DNA of 64,000 bases from Haloarcula salina (GCF_010119195.1 NZ_WRXL01000007.1:124001-188000); one strand, 5' to 3'; counted from the first letter of the stretch, positions 24,194 through 33,045 are shown. The notes: a model not told the origin generated them from the letters alone. Numbers and translations are program-made.

Positions 24194-25176
24194 GCCGGCT
24201 CACCTCCCGAGTCGTCGGCGGCGGTGTCCGCGCCCGTCTCAGACGCCCGGTCGTCGCTCGTGCCGACCGCCTCGTGGAACGCGGCCTCCAGCCCGGGCTC
24301 CCGGACTTCGAAGCGGTCGATGTCGTAGTCTTCTCCGACCGCCGTCAGGAGGTCGTAGGCAGCGGCCGGCTCGGCCGTGGCCGTCGCGTCGAGGTCGGTG
24401 CGGTCGACGGCCAGCGCCGCCGCGTGGTCCCGGAGCGCGGCCGCCGCGCCTTCGGCGTCCGCCTCCCTGTCGAACGAGAGCGACACCGTGACCTCGTCTG
24501 CGGCGGCGCGCCGGAGGTCCTCGACCGGCCCGGCCGCGGCGACCCGGCCGTCGGCGACGACGACCGCCTCCTCGCAGAGGCGCTGAATCTCGCCGAGCGC
24601 GTGCGAGGAGAAGACGATGGTCACGTCGGTCTTCTCTCCGAGCGACGCCACAACGTCGTGGAACGCGCGGATGCCGTCCGGGTCCAGCCCGGCGGTCGGC
24701 TCGTCCAGTATCAGGACTGCCGGCTCGCCGACCAGCGCGGTCCCGAGACCGAGGCGGCGGTTCATCCCGTTCGAGTAGCCGCCGACGCGTCGGTCCGCGG
24801 CGTCGGCCAGCCCGACGGTGTGAAGGATCCGCTCGACGTGGCGCTCGCGGCGGTCGGCCGGAACCGACCGCATCCGGGCGTGGAAGCGGAGTATCTCCCT
24901 GCCGGTGAGCGCCGGCGGGAAGCCGGCGTGCTCGGGCAGGTAACGGACCCGCTCGCGGACGGTGGTCCCGTCGGCCGGGTCCGCCCCGGCGACGGTCACC
25001 GTCCCGGCGTCGGGGCGGTTCAGTCCGACGAGCAGTTTGAACAGGGTCGTCTTCCCCGCGCCGTTCGTGCCGAACACGCCGAGGGTCGTCCCCCGTTCGA
25101 CGGACAGCGAGAGCCCGTCGAGCGCGCGCACGTCGCCGTAGGATTTCGATACGTCGTCGACGTCAATCACGTTCAT
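24190..25176 (-). CDS. nosF: NosF-like ABC transporter ATPase of the nos cluster, 328 aa
   Basis: The ATP-binding subunit partnering NosY. Walker A is GTNGAGKTTLFK (~34-45), the signature is VGGYSNGMNRRLGLG, and Walker B is VLILDEPTAGLDPDG with the switch His in FSSHALGE. The C-terminal ~110 residues form the extra domain typical of ABC-2 exporters. Known NosF proteins shuttle sulfur-containing material for CuZ assembly together with NosD. The start overlaps the end of nosD by 14 nt and the stop overlaps nosY, so the three are tightly co-translated. Confidence 0.85.
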   Translation of the reverse strand: MNVIDVDDVSKSYGDVRALDGLSLSVERGTTLGVFGTNGAGKTTLFKLLVGLNRPDAGTVTVAGADPADGTTVRERVRYLPEHAGFPPALTGREILRFHARMRSVPADRRERHVERILHTVGLADAADRRVGGYSNGMNRRLGLGTALVGEPAVLILDEPTAGLDPDGIRAFHDVVASLGEKTDVTIVFSSHALGEIQRLCEEAVVVADGRVAAAGPVEDLRRAAADEVTVSLSFDREADAEGAAAALRDHAAALAVDRTDLDATATAEPAAAYDLLTAVGEDYDIDRFEVREPGLEAAFHEAVGTSDDRASETGADTAADDSGGEPA

Positions 25177-26548
25177 AGTACGTCCTCCAGTTGTCGTGGG
25201 GCGGTTCGGTGAGCGGGCGGGCGTCGACCACGCCGGGCGAGCGGACGACCGGCACGGACGACTCGGCCAGCCGGACGGCGTCGAACGCCGGACTGCTGGC
25301 GAACACCCGCGCCGCGGGCTTCTCGGCGGTCAGTTGCTGGACCGCGCCGGCCGGCCTGTAGCGCGTGTCGCCGACGCCGTCGTCGTCCACGTCGGTCGGG
25401 TTCGCCCGGGACCAGTAGTTGCCGACGCTCTCGTTCCAGTGGACCTGGTCGTTCATCACCGCGAGCACCGGCCGGTCGTTCCGGACGAAGCTGTTGTTGT
25501 AGACGGTCTCCTCGGTGCTGCCGGCGGAGATGTGGACGCCCACGTCGTTGCCGGCGACGAGGTTCCCGACGACGCGGTTGCTGACGGAGTTGTAGACGAA
25601 CAGGCCGTTGCCGTTGCCGACGAGGTGGTTGCCCCTGATGTCCGTGTCGTCGATGCTCTTGACGAGGATGCCGTGGCCGGACTGGCCCGTGTTGTTCACC
25701 GCGACGTTGTCGGCGACGACGAGGTGCTTCGACACCATCAGCGCGTAGCCGGCGTCGTTGTCGAAGGCGGTGTTGTTCCGCAGGACGCAGTCGTCGGAGT
25801 ACATGTAGTGGACCCCGTAGCGGAGGTCCCACATCGCGTTCCCCGTGGCGACCACGTCCTTCGCCCAGTTGTAGTAGATGCCGTCGCGGACCGTCGTGAT
25901 GTCGTTGTTCCGGACGACGCTGTCCTCGGTCTTCCAGATCTGGATGCCGTTGCCGCGGTCGGTCAGGCGCGTGATCTCCGCGCGGCCGACGATGGTGTTG
26001 TTCGCGATACGAGCGTCGCTGACACCGTTCAGCCAGATGCCGAACGTCATGTCCGTGACGCGGCTGTCGCGAACGGTGACGCGGCTGGCGTTGACGTAGA
26101 CCGCGGCGTCGTTCTCCGCGGTGCTGTACCCGCCGTTGCGGACCCAGAGTCCCGCGACGGTCACGCCCGGCGCGTCGACGGTGAGCACGTCTCCCTCCCC
26201 GTCGCCGTGGAGCAGCGCCGTGCCGGGGCCGCTCCCCGCGAGCGTGACGTTCGGCGTCGCGACGACGACGGTCTCGTCGAAGCGGCCGTCAAGCCGGACG
26301 GTCTCACCGGGGTCGGCCGCGTCGACGGCCGCCTGCACGCTCTCGTACGTCTCGCCGTCGACCGTTGCGACGCCGTCGGCCGACGGGGCACTGAACGACT
26401 CGGGATCCGAGACGTCGGGGTCGAACGCGAGGTCGTCGTCGGGTCCGCCGTCGGCGCTCGCTGCGCTCGCAGCGACGACGGAAAAGACCAGTACAGCCGC
26501 TATCGCGACGGTGAACGCGCGCTCCAGTCCGTGGGACGTGGGTGTCAT
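25163..26548 (-). CDS. nosD: NosD, copper-site maturation protein
   Basis: An exported right-handed parallel beta-helix protein that with NosFY delivers the sulfide/copper for the CuZ centre of nitrous oxide reductase. A Sec-type signal peptide (residues ~10-33, FTVAIAAVLVFSVVAASA) precedes a long run of ~22-residue beta-helix rungs with the NosD/carbohydrate-binding repeat pattern (e.g. VVRNNDITTVRDGIYYNWAK, VLRNNTAFDNDAGYALMVSK, IRGNHLVGNGNGLFVYNSVS). At 461 aa it is a normal length. Its ATG overlaps the stop of the upstream membrane protein by 4 nt. Confidence 0.9.
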   Translation of the reverse strand: MTPTSHGLERAFTVAIAAVLVFSVVAASAASADGGPDDDLAFDPDVSDPESFSAPSADGVATVDGETYESVQAAVDAADPGETVRLDGRFDETVVVATPNVTLAGSGPGTALLHGDGEGDVLTVDAPGVTVAGLWVRNGGYSTAENDAAVYVNASRVTVRDSRVTDMTFGIWLNGVSDARIANNTIVGRAEITRLTDRGNGIQIWKTEDSVVRNNDITTVRDGIYYNWAKDVVATGNAMWDLRYGVHYMYSDDCVLRNNTAFDNDAGYALMVSKHLVVADNVAVNNTGQSGHGILVKSIDDTDIRGNHLVGNGNGLFVYNSVSNRVVGNLVAGNDVGVHISAGSTEETVYNNSFVRNDRPVLAVMNDQVHWNESVGNYWSRANPTDVDDDGVGDTRYRPAGAVQQLTAEKPAARVFASSPAFDAVRLAESSVPVVRSPGVVDARPLTEPPHDNWRTYYERD

Positions 26549-27333
26549 CGGTGGTTCGGAACCCTGTCTCCGTCGGTGGTCGTCGTCGGTCGGTGCGAGC
26601 CGTCGTCCTCGTCGCGGTCTTGGCCGCCTCGTCGGCGGACTGCGCCGGGCAGGCCCGTGACGCCGTCACGGAGCCGACCCGGTAGCTCGCCGAACGTCAC
26701 CGCACGGTCGCGGTAGTAGAACGCCGCGGCCAGCAGGGCGACGGCGGCCATCGCCATGTACGCGCCGAGGCCGAATCGCGAGACGCTGGTGATGTTCGCG
26801 ACCTGATAGCGCCCCCACAACGGCGGCGTGAAGCCGCTGACGCCCATCACCGGGGCGTCGGGGTCGAGCGTGTGCCCGGCCTGCCAGAGCCGGAACTGGA
26901 TGTCTGCGAGCATGACGGTGAACACGAGCACCGTGCCGGCGAACTGGTAGGTCAGGCCGCGCTTGAGCTTCCCGGCTGTCGGTGCGACGGCGACGAACAC
27001 CGACAACAGTGAGACGGCGACGAACGCGAACGGCCCCAGCGACCACTCGGGCACGTCGATGGCCCGCTCTTCCACCGGGTAGTTCGGCTCGATGAACACC
27101 GGGTCCGGGAAGTAGAACCCGATGTAGTGGTTCAGCCGGGCCATCTCGGTGTAGTCCCCGGTCAGCCGCGGGTAGGCGTACAGATTGACGTGCAGCGTCG
27201 TGCTGGGGTACTGCACGGCGTCGACGCTGATGCGCCACATCGGGAACGCGAGCGCCGCGACGAACAGCAGCGCCGCTAGCACGGGGAGGCCCCGCCTGAC
27301 CTCGCGGAAGTCGTCGAGGGTGGGTCGTTGCAT
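26545..27333 (-). CDS. Membrane protein in the nosB position of the nos operon, 262 aa
   Basis: An integral membrane protein with helices at ~16-35, ~100-120, ~130-155 and ~190-212, and a 70-residue external loop after the first helix (STTLHVNLYAYPRLTGDYTE, MARLNHYIGFYFPDP). Its tail is polar. In clade II nos clusters of bacteria a membrane protein, NosB, sits exactly between nosZ and nosD, and this gene holds that position. His and Met residues in the external loop could handle copper. The name is by position and topology, so the symbol is left blank. Confidence 0.7.
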   Translation of the reverse strand: MQRPTLDDFREVRRGLPVLAALLFVAALAFPMWRISVDAVQYPSTTLHVNLYAYPRLTGDYTEMARLNHYIGFYFPDPVFIEPNYPVEERAIDVPEWSLGPFAFVAVSLLSVFVAVAPTAGKLKRGLTYQFAGTVLVFTVMLADIQFRLWQAGHTLDPDAPVMGVSGFTPPLWGRYQVANITSVSRFGLGAYMAMAAVALLAAAFYYRDRAVTFGELPGRLRDGVTGLPGAVRRRGGQDRDEDDGSHRPTTTTDGDRVPNHR

Positions 27334-27361
27334 GACTGGACACCTCCGAAGGGGGACGCGG

Positions 27362-29341
27362 TTACTCCTCCGCCGGTTCGACGATCATCCGACTGCGCAT
27401 CTCCAGGTGCAGGGCGCTACAGAAGTACGTGCAGTAGATCCAGTACACGCCCGGGTCGTCGGCCGTGAACGTGACCTCGCGGGTGTCCTGGGGAGCCACG
27501 GCGTAGTTGATGTCGTGTTCGGGGATGGCGACGCCGTGGATGATGTCCTGGACGCCCTCGATGTTGGTCGTGGACAGCTTCACCTCGTCGCCCGCCTGGA
27601 CCGTGAAGTCGGGGAGTCCGAACTCCGAGCGCTTGGTCGTCATCTTGACGTGGACGCTGTTCTCGCCCGTGCGCTCGACGCCGGAGTCCTCCTCGGTGAT
27701 GTAGGTCTGGTCGTAGTCGGCCTTGTCGTAGACCTTCTTCGCGTCGATCTTGTCCTTGTGGGCGAAGACGCAGTCGTGTGGCTCGGGGTAGGCCGGGTGA
27801 TCGGCGACCAGTTCCATCGACTCCTCGCCCTGCCCGATGTGGATGAGCTGGTCGTTGTCGGGCATGATGGGGCCGACGGGGAGGAACCGGTCTTTCGAGA
27901 GCTTGTTGAGGCTGACCAGCCACTCGCCGTCGGGGTCGGTCGTCATCGCTTCGAGCGCCTGGATGTGGCCGGGGTTGTAGTGGACGTCCTGCTTCTCGAT
28001 GATGGGCTCCTCGGAGCCCTCGTCGGCCTCGACGGCGGCCTGGATGTCCCACTTCGCCACCTGCGAGTCGATGAACAGGGACGTGTAGGCGTGGCCGTTG
28101 CCGTCGAAAGTCGTGTGCAGCGGCCCGAGGCCGACCCGCGGACGGCCAGCGACGGCCTCGGCGGGGTCCGACACCTCCGGGAGTTTGTTCAGGTCGAGCA
28201 TCGTCACCGTCGGGGAGAGCTTCCCGGCGATGAACGCGTAGTCGCCGTTCGGTCCGACCTCGACGCAGTGGGGGCTCTTGGGCGTCGGGACGTACTTCAC
28301 GATCGGCCGGTCGCCCTGATTGAGCGAACTGCTCTGGGTGCCGTCGACGACGGGGATGCCGTTGACCTCCTCGTACTCCCCGTTCTCGACGGCCTGCTCG
28401 ATGGCCGGGATGTCGAAGGCCTTGACGTTGTCCCGGTCGTCCCGGGTCATTCCCTGGATGTCCGTGGCCTCCTCGCTGTTGTAACAGGAGGCGATGGCCC
28501 ACCGGCCCTCCTTGCCCGTGTCGACGATGTCGAGGTTCCCGTCGACTTTCACCTGCCACTGCGTCTCCATCGACTCGGGATCGACGGCGACGAACAGCGA
28601 CGTGTAGTTGTCCGGGTTCTTCACGTCACGGCCGTCGTTGGGAAGGGGCGCGCGGAACTCGCCGTTACCCAGCACGTACTTCGTGTCGGGCGAGAGGACA
28701 CAGCAGCCGTGGATGGCCTGCATGTTCGGCACGTCCGTGATGGCGTCCGTCTCGAAGTAGGTGAGGTTCACGCGGGCGATGCGGCCGTTGGCCTTGTCGT
28801 TGACGTACAGGTACTCGCCGTCGTAGTCGCCGTCGGTCTCCGAGAGGTTCGGGTGGTGGTTGTCACCCCAGGAGTAGCCGCCGCCCTCCTCCAGCAGCTC
28901 TTGCGTGCCGTCCGTGTAGCCGTAGCCCGAGGCGCAGTCGGTGTTGAACACCGGGATGCGGGTGAGTTCGCGCATCGACGGGATGCCGATGACGCGCAGC
29001 TCGCCGGAGTGGCCGCCGGACCAGAAGCCGTAGTACTCGTCGTGTTCGCCGGGTTCGACGACGTGGCTCGCGCCGCTGCCGGACGGCGTCGACTGGCTCC
29101 CGGAACTGCCGCCACCGCCGCTGAGGGCGGAACAGCCCGCGACCGAGCCCATCGCGCCGGCGGCGACGCCGGCCTTCATGAAGTCGCGCCGGTCGAGCGT
29201 GAGGCCGGGGAGGCCCAGCGAGAGGCCGCCGTCGTCTTCGTCTCGCGGTGGCGAGTCCACCTCCGCCAGCACCTCGTCGAGCGTCTGTTCGTACTCGTCC
29301 ATCACGTCCGTCGGGTCGCGCGGGGATTCTGCGTCGCTCAT
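27362..29341 (-). CDS. nosZ: Nitrous oxide reductase, 659 aa
   Basis: Reduces N2O to N2 outside the cell membrane, the last step of denitrification. The CuA site is complete at the C-terminus: Cys637, Cys641, His645 and Met648 in CTYFCSALHLEM. The beta-propeller shows the CuZ His segments (DNHHPN, IHGCC, PKSPHC, LGPLH, NPGHIQ, EPHDC). The signal is unusual: about 50 acidic residues precede a twin-arginine motif DRRDFMKAG (Arg51-Arg52) and a lipobox ending at Cys70 (SVAGC), so it is a Tat-exported lipoprotein. The ATG at 29341 lies 2 bp after the halocyanin stop. Confidence 0.93.
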   Translation of the reverse strand: MSDAESPRDPTDVMDEYEQTLDEVLAEVDSPPRDEDDGGLSLGLPGLTLDRRDFMKAGVAAGAMGSVAGCSALSGGGGSSGSQSTPSGSGASHVVEPGEHDEYYGFWSGGHSGELRVIGIPSMRELTRIPVFNTDCASGYGYTDGTQELLEEGGGYSWGDNHHPNLSETDGDYDGEYLYVNDKANGRIARVNLTYFETDAITDVPNMQAIHGCCVLSPDTKYVLGNGEFRAPLPNDGRDVKNPDNYTSLFVAVDPESMETQWQVKVDGNLDIVDTGKEGRWAIASCYNSEEATDIQGMTRDDRDNVKAFDIPAIEQAVENGEYEEVNGIPVVDGTQSSSLNQGDRPIVKYVPTPKSPHCVEVGPNGDYAFIAGKLSPTVTMLDLNKLPEVSDPAEAVAGRPRVGLGPLHTTFDGNGHAYTSLFIDSQVAKWDIQAAVEADEGSEEPIIEKQDVHYNPGHIQALEAMTTDPDGEWLVSLNKLSKDRFLPVGPIMPDNDQLIHIGQGEESMELVADHPAYPEPHDCVFAHKDKIDAKKVYDKADYDQTYITEEDSGVERTGENSVHVKMTTKRSEFGLPDFTVQAGDEVKLSTTNIEGVQDIIHGVAIPEHDINYAVAPQDTREVTFTADDPGVYWIYCTYFCSALHLEMRSRMIVEPAEE

Positions 29342-29343
29342 GA

Positions 29344-29877
29344 TTAGACCACCTTGATCTGGCCGACCATCCCGTTCATCTCGTGGGGGATGCAGTAGTA
29401 CTCGTACGTGCCCGTCGTCTCGAGGGTCACCTCGTAGCTCTCGCCCTTCGGGATGTTCCCCTTCATGCCGTTGCTGTAGCCGTCCTTCGCGGCCTGCAGC
29501 GAGTCGAATCCGCCGGAGGCGAAGTACGACGCTCCGTCGGGAATCTTGTCCTCGTAGGCGGTCACGGTGTGGCCGATACTGCCGACGTTGTCGAACGTGA
29601 CCGTCGTGCCGGCCTCGACCTGGATCTTCTTCGGTTCGAAGGCCAGCGAATCGGTCATCTCGACCGTGCTCGTCTGGGTCCACTCGGAGCCGCCGCCGCT
29701 CGATCCGCCGCCGTCACCACTGGACCCGTCACCTGAACCGTCCCCGGAGGCGGAGCCGTCGGAACCGTCGCCGCCTCCGCTACCGCCGCTCGAACTACCG
29801 CCCGACGAACAGCCAGCGATTGCCGTTCCCGTTGCCGTTACGGCCAGCCCTCGGATGAACGTTCTACGTGTTGCCAT
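29344..29877 (-). CDS. Halocyanin-like blue copper lipoprotein, 177 aa
   Basis: A small type 1 copper electron carrier, probably the direct donor to NosZ. A Tat lipoprotein signal is clear: TRRTFIRG and the lipobox AIAGC with Cys23. A Gly/Ser/Asp-rich linker (24-65) tethers the cupredoxin domain (66-177). Copper ligands are His103 (SIGHTVTAY), Cys162, His165 and Met170 (CIPHEMNGM). First gene of the nos operon: it starts 35 nt from a strong TATATATA box, and nosZ begins 2 bp after its stop. Confidence 0.92.
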   Translation of the reverse strand: MATRRTFIRGLAVTATGTAIAGCSSGGSSSGGSGGGDGSDGSASGDGSGDGSSGDGGGSSGGGSEWTQTSTVEMTDSLAFEPKKIQVEAGTTVTFDNVGSIGHTVTAYEDKIPDGASYFASGGFDSLQAAKDGYSNGMKGNIPKGESYEVTLETTGTYEYYCIPHEMNGMVGQIKVV

Positions 29878-29911
29878 GGGAGCTCACATTCGGCACTGGT
29901 GGACAGACCTG

Positions 29912-29919
29912 TATATATA
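29912..29919 (-). promoter_or_regulatory. TATA element of the nos operon
   Basis: TATATATA, 35 nt upstream of the halocyanin ATG (29877) on the minus strand; the only such box before the six-gene nos operon. No clear operator repeat was seen next to it. Confidence 0.6.
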
Positions 29920-30018
29920 GGGGCGCGCGCTCTCACGGGGCTGGAACCCGACCGAAGATGTTCGTCGGGAGATGGTCACTCTGGGCCCATCGCCCACGCC
30001 GCGGGGCCGGCGGGCCGC

Positions 30019-30762
30019 TCAGGACTGTCTGAACGAGGCGGGGAGCGTGGGGATGACGGGCAGACGGGAGGTCGTCAGAAAGAGGCTCTTCTTCGCGGCA
30101 CCGTTGGTGTACTGTCGCGCGCTCCGGTGAATCGGCGTTCGCCGCCCGCGAATCGTCGTCGCGCCGTCCGCGAGCGCGTCGATGACCGACCGGCTCTCGA
30201 CGCCATTGGCGGCCACCGACTCAGGGAGGTGAATCTCCGTGTAGGCACGGCCGATATTCCGAATCGAGTGTGCGTCGCTCGCGCCGACCCGCGGGTAGTC
30301 GTGGCGGCGCGCGAACGACCCCGCCCGGCGATTCCGGTAGCCGGTGAACAGCATCGAGTTGTACACCTCGACGGCGTCGCAGTCCCGGAGCTTGCGCTTT
30401 CGGACCCCGTGTCGGCTCCGCTGGAAGGGGTGCGGGACGATGGCGACGCCCCCGCGTGCGCGGATCTCGTCCACCGTCGAGAGGAACGGCTTTCCGGGCG
30501 TCGGTTGCTCGTCGACACCGACGGCGAGGAGGTGGCCGTCCGCGGTCGACACTTCGACGCCGGGGATCCCGAGTAGCCCGTACTCCGGGGCCAGTCGGGC
30601 GGCACGGAGCGACTGCTCGATGTCGTCGTGGTCCGTCACGACGACGCCGTCGAGGCCGATATCGCTCGCCTGCTCCAGGATGAGTTCCACCGGTTCACTG
30701 CCGTCGTACGACCCCTCGGAGTGGACGTGGGGGTCGATTCTGACGGTGACGGTGTCTTCCAT
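30019..30762 (-). CDS. PHP-domain phosphoesterase, 247 aa
   Basis: A metal-dependent phosphoesterase fold related to the polymerase/histidinol phosphatase (PHP) domain. The metal ligands appear as the HVH motif in RIDPHVHSEGSYDG (~11-16), DHDD in VVVTDHDDIEQS, His in IVPHPFQR and the C-terminal DAH in GASDAHSIRN. The substrate is unknown; many haloarchaeal members are annotated only as PHP hydrolases. The C-terminal ~45 residues are basic and low in recognisable structure. The gene follows the nos promoter region on the same strand but is oriented away from any operon. Confidence 0.8.
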   Translation of the reverse strand: MEDTVTVRIDPHVHSEGSYDGSEPVELILEQASDIGLDGVVVTDHDDIEQSLRAARLAPEYGLLGIPGVEVSTADGHLLAVGVDEQPTPGKPFLSTVDEIRARGGVAIVPHPFQRSRHGVRKRKLRDCDAVEVYNSMLFTGYRNRRAGSFARRHDYPRVGASDAHSIRNIGRAYTEIHLPESVAANGVESRSVIDALADGATTIRGRRTPIHRSARQYTNGAAKKSLFLTTSRLPVIPTLPASFRQS

Positions 30763-30934
30763 TCACCACCATTCGGTTCCCGGTCGGTGTAAGATTTCCG
30801 TTGGTGGCCTCGGGTCAGATATACCAGAACACATAGGATTTCGAGACCGTATATCGTATCGTATATTTTCTGGCGGACTCAGCGACTGTCGACGAAGAGT
30901 GACACCGCGCCGCGTGCGAGAACCTGTCAGTCCC
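30763..30934. other. AT-rich intergenic region
   Basis: 172 bp between two minus-strand genes. It contains the repeated element CGTATAT-CGTAT-CGTATAT around 30852-30870, which can serve as a TATA region but lies ~95 nt from the PHP start. No RNA or repeat family recognised. Confidence 0.4.
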
Positions 30935-31660
30935 CTAGCTGTCGACCGACTCCTGGAGCCGAGCGACGCTGGTCAGTACGGGATGTGTCCATAGCTGATC
31001 TTCGTACATGTACGAACAGAAGTCGAGCGTATCGAACCGGTGCACGCTGGAGTGGAGTTCCTCCTGGCGATCGGAGAGTATCGCCGCGACGTTCTCGTGG
31101 AACGTCTCGCGGTACCACTCCGGCACGACGGTGCTGTCGAGCGTGTCGAGGAGGGACTGAATCTGCTCCCGGTACGACGAAATCGCGCGCTGTTCCAACT
31201 TGACGGCCCGTTCTAACGACTCGCGTTCGTCGATTGCCTGTTCCGTGGCGGCGACGAGCGACCGCTTGATCGGCGGTGAGAAGTGGACGTTAGAGTCTGG
31301 GTGAAACACTGCGGCGTAGTCCGGGCCGAACTCGACCGCGACGTTCTCGACCAGCGTCTCGTCGTAGACCGTCTCGAAGTGTTCGACGGAGAGAACCGTC
31401 TCGGAGTACGCCTCGCGGAGTCCTTCTATCGGAGCCGTTCCGGCGCTCTCCGAGGGGGAGCCGACGGGGACAGTTCGCTGTTCGACGGGTTCGATACGGT
31501 CCAGACGCGTCAAAAAATCGTCGAGAGCTTCGCGCTCCGCCGCCAACTCCGTCTGCTCACGCGCTAAGACGTCGAGGGCCGTCTCCACCGGTTCGAGGAT
31601 GTGGTCCTGCCACGTGTGCAGAAACCACTGCGTCCCGTCCGGCGCAGGCGTGGTCGACAT
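30935..31660 (-). CDS. Haloarchaeal helical protein (DUF7260-like), 241 aa
   Basis: A soluble, mostly helical acidic protein with an N-terminal coiled coil (ALDVLAREQTELAAEREALD), then LREAYSETVLSVEHFETVYD, VAVEFGPDYAAVFHP and IKRSLVAATEQAIDERESLE. The pattern of helices with conserved Tyr and Glu matches what I remember of the halobacterial DUF7260 family; the label is uncertain and the function unknown. The ATG at 31660 is preferred because the in-frame extension upstream crosses an AT-rich promoter and is Cys/Arg-rich. The gene lies in a low-GC pocket. Confidence 0.65.
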   Translation of the reverse strand: MSTTPAPDGTQWFLHTWQDHILEPVETALDVLAREQTELAAEREALDDFLTRLDRIEPVEQRTVPVGSPSESAGTAPIEGLREAYSETVLSVEHFETVYDETLVENVAVEFGPDYAAVFHPDSNVHFSPPIKRSLVAATEQAIDERESLERAVKLEQRAISSYREQIQSLLDTLDSTVVPEWYRETFHENVAAILSDRQEELHSSVHRFDTLDFCSYMYEDQLWTHPVLTSVARLQESVDS

Positions 31661-31944
31661 GCTAGTATATCGCTCGGTAACAACAATAAGTCTTTTAGTT
31701 ACCCGACAACACCGCCGTCGTCCGGGCATCCATTTATATACAGGCATGCCTCCAAATTGATCGAATCCGCATGTCCGCGCGTTCTCATGTCAGGAGGCAT
31801 CGAGCGAACGATTCGAAACGGCCAACGGACTTCGGAATCGGGTCCGAAGACAGTATAGAATACCATTAGGGACCAATACGTCGATAAAACAGCCCGATAC
31901 TAGGGATCGAATTATCAAAACCGCAAATTAGCAGGCAATCTGTG

Positions 31945-31957
31945 GGCAATAATTGCC
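31945..31957. promoter_or_regulatory. 13-bp palindrome GGCAATAATTGCC
   Basis: A perfect palindrome in the AT-rich gap, with another GGCAAT about 11 bp to its left. It lies ~240 bp upstream of the IclR gene and ~285 bp upstream of the leftward coiled-coil gene. A regulator site is plausible; no function is known. Confidence 0.4.
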
Positions 31958-32163
31958 ACTTCGAACCTCTATTTAATTTTCTGTATTTATTTTAACCCTA
32001 TTTGAGTTCATATATGGGAATATATCCTATTACGTCTATATCCGTACGCAGTATCCTCACCGAGTGTCCGACTCTCCCATCGTTTTCCGGACGTACTGAT
32101 CGGGCCGGTGATGTCTCGACGGACGGATGAACACGGTTCGCTTCGAACCCGAACCACATCCGG

Positions 32164-32172
32164 AATTTTAAG
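32164..32172 (+). promoter_or_regulatory. TATA element of the IclR gene
   Basis: AATTTTAAG, 25-33 nt upstream of the ATG at 32197, consistent with a leaderless transcript and with that start codon. Confidence 0.5.
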
Positions 32173-32196
32173 TAACGACAGCGTTTGTACCGGGTA

Positions 32197-33003
32197 ATGA
32201 CCGGAGAAACGGACGAACGCCACTCGAAGCGACGTATCCAGTCCGTCCTGAAGGCCTGCGAGCTAATCGAGGCCGTCCAGCGGTCGAACGGGGCCACGCT
32301 CCGGGAACTCACCGACGCGGTCGACCTCTCGGCGGGGACGGTCCACACCTATCTCGGGACGCTCGTCGAGTGTGGCTTCCTCACGAAGGAGGAGGGGACG
32401 TATCAGCTCGGGTTCCGGTTCGTCACGATGGGCGAACACGTGCGAAACGAGACGGACCTGTACGCCGCCGGGCAGGAAGAGGTCGACAAACTGGCCGACA
32501 AGTCCGGCGAGTACGTCCATCTCGTCACCGAGAACGACGGCCGCGAGGTGGCGATCTACGAACGCCGGGGCCAGCACGCCGTCGGCAAGGACTACCACCT
32601 GAAGCTGCGCGAGTCCCCCCAGCACCTCCACGACAGTGCCTCGGGGAAGGCCATTCTCTCTCGGCTCCCCGAGGAGCGAGTCGGCGAGATCGTCTCCCGC
32701 GAGGGACTCGTTCGACAGACGGAGAACACCATCACCGATCGCGACAGGCTCGTGACGGAACTGGAGACGGTCCGAGAGCGGGGGTACGCGGTCAACGACG
32801 AGGAAGAGATCAGGGGGCTCCGCGCGGTCGGCGCGCCAGTCGTCGACAGCGACGGGAGCGTCGTCGGCGCGGTCAGCGTCACGGCCCCGACCAGCCGGCT
32901 GAAGGGCGAGCGATTCGATCGTGAGATCCCGGAGATGGTGATGGAGGCGGCGAACCTCATCGAAGTCAACCTCGAGATGATGCCGTTCGACCGGACCGCG
33001 TGA
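32197..33003 (+). CDS. IclR-family transcriptional regulator, 268 aa
   Basis: An N-terminal winged helix (~12-75: RRIQSVLKACELIEAVQRSN, LRELTDAVDLSAGTVHTYLG, LVECGFLTKEEGTYQLG) is joined to an IclR effector domain (~85-262), with the family segments HDSASGKAILSRLPEER, YAVNDEEEIRGLRAVGAPVV and VVGAVSVTAPTSRL. It binds DNA as a dimer or tetramer and senses a small metabolite. Its position ahead of the glutamate dehydrogenase/arginase/aminotransferase genes suggests it controls them, perhaps through the three palindromes in the next intergenic region. That link is inference. Confidence 0.9.
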   Translation: MTGETDERHSKRRIQSVLKACELIEAVQRSNGATLRELTDAVDLSAGTVHTYLGTLVECGFLTKEEGTYQLGFRFVTMGEHVRNETDLYAAGQEEVDKLADKSGEYVHLVTENDGREVAIYERRGQHAVGKDYHLKLRESPQHLHDSASGKAILSRLPEERVGEIVSREGLVRQTENTITDRDRLVTELETVRERGYAVNDEEEIRGLRAVGAPVVDSDGSVVGAVSVTAPTSRLKGERFDREIPEMVMEAANLIEVNLEMMPFDRTA

Positions 33004-33045
33004 CGACCGTCCGACGACGCGTTCCGGACGCGCTCGCGGGGGCGA

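Larger units (their letters stand above)
31661..32196. other. AT-rich divergent intergenic region (536 bp)
   Basis: No gene recognised. It contains an everted pair GGTAAC (31676-31681) and GTTACC (31698-31703) next to the promoter of the leftward gene. A perfect 13-bp palindrome GGCAATAATTGCC (31945-31957) has an extra GGCAAT half-site at ~31934. Long AT runs lie at 31965-32005, and the TATA box AATTTTAAG at 32164-32172 lies 25 nt from the IclR start. The base composition is far lower in GC than the flanks. Confidence 0.5.
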
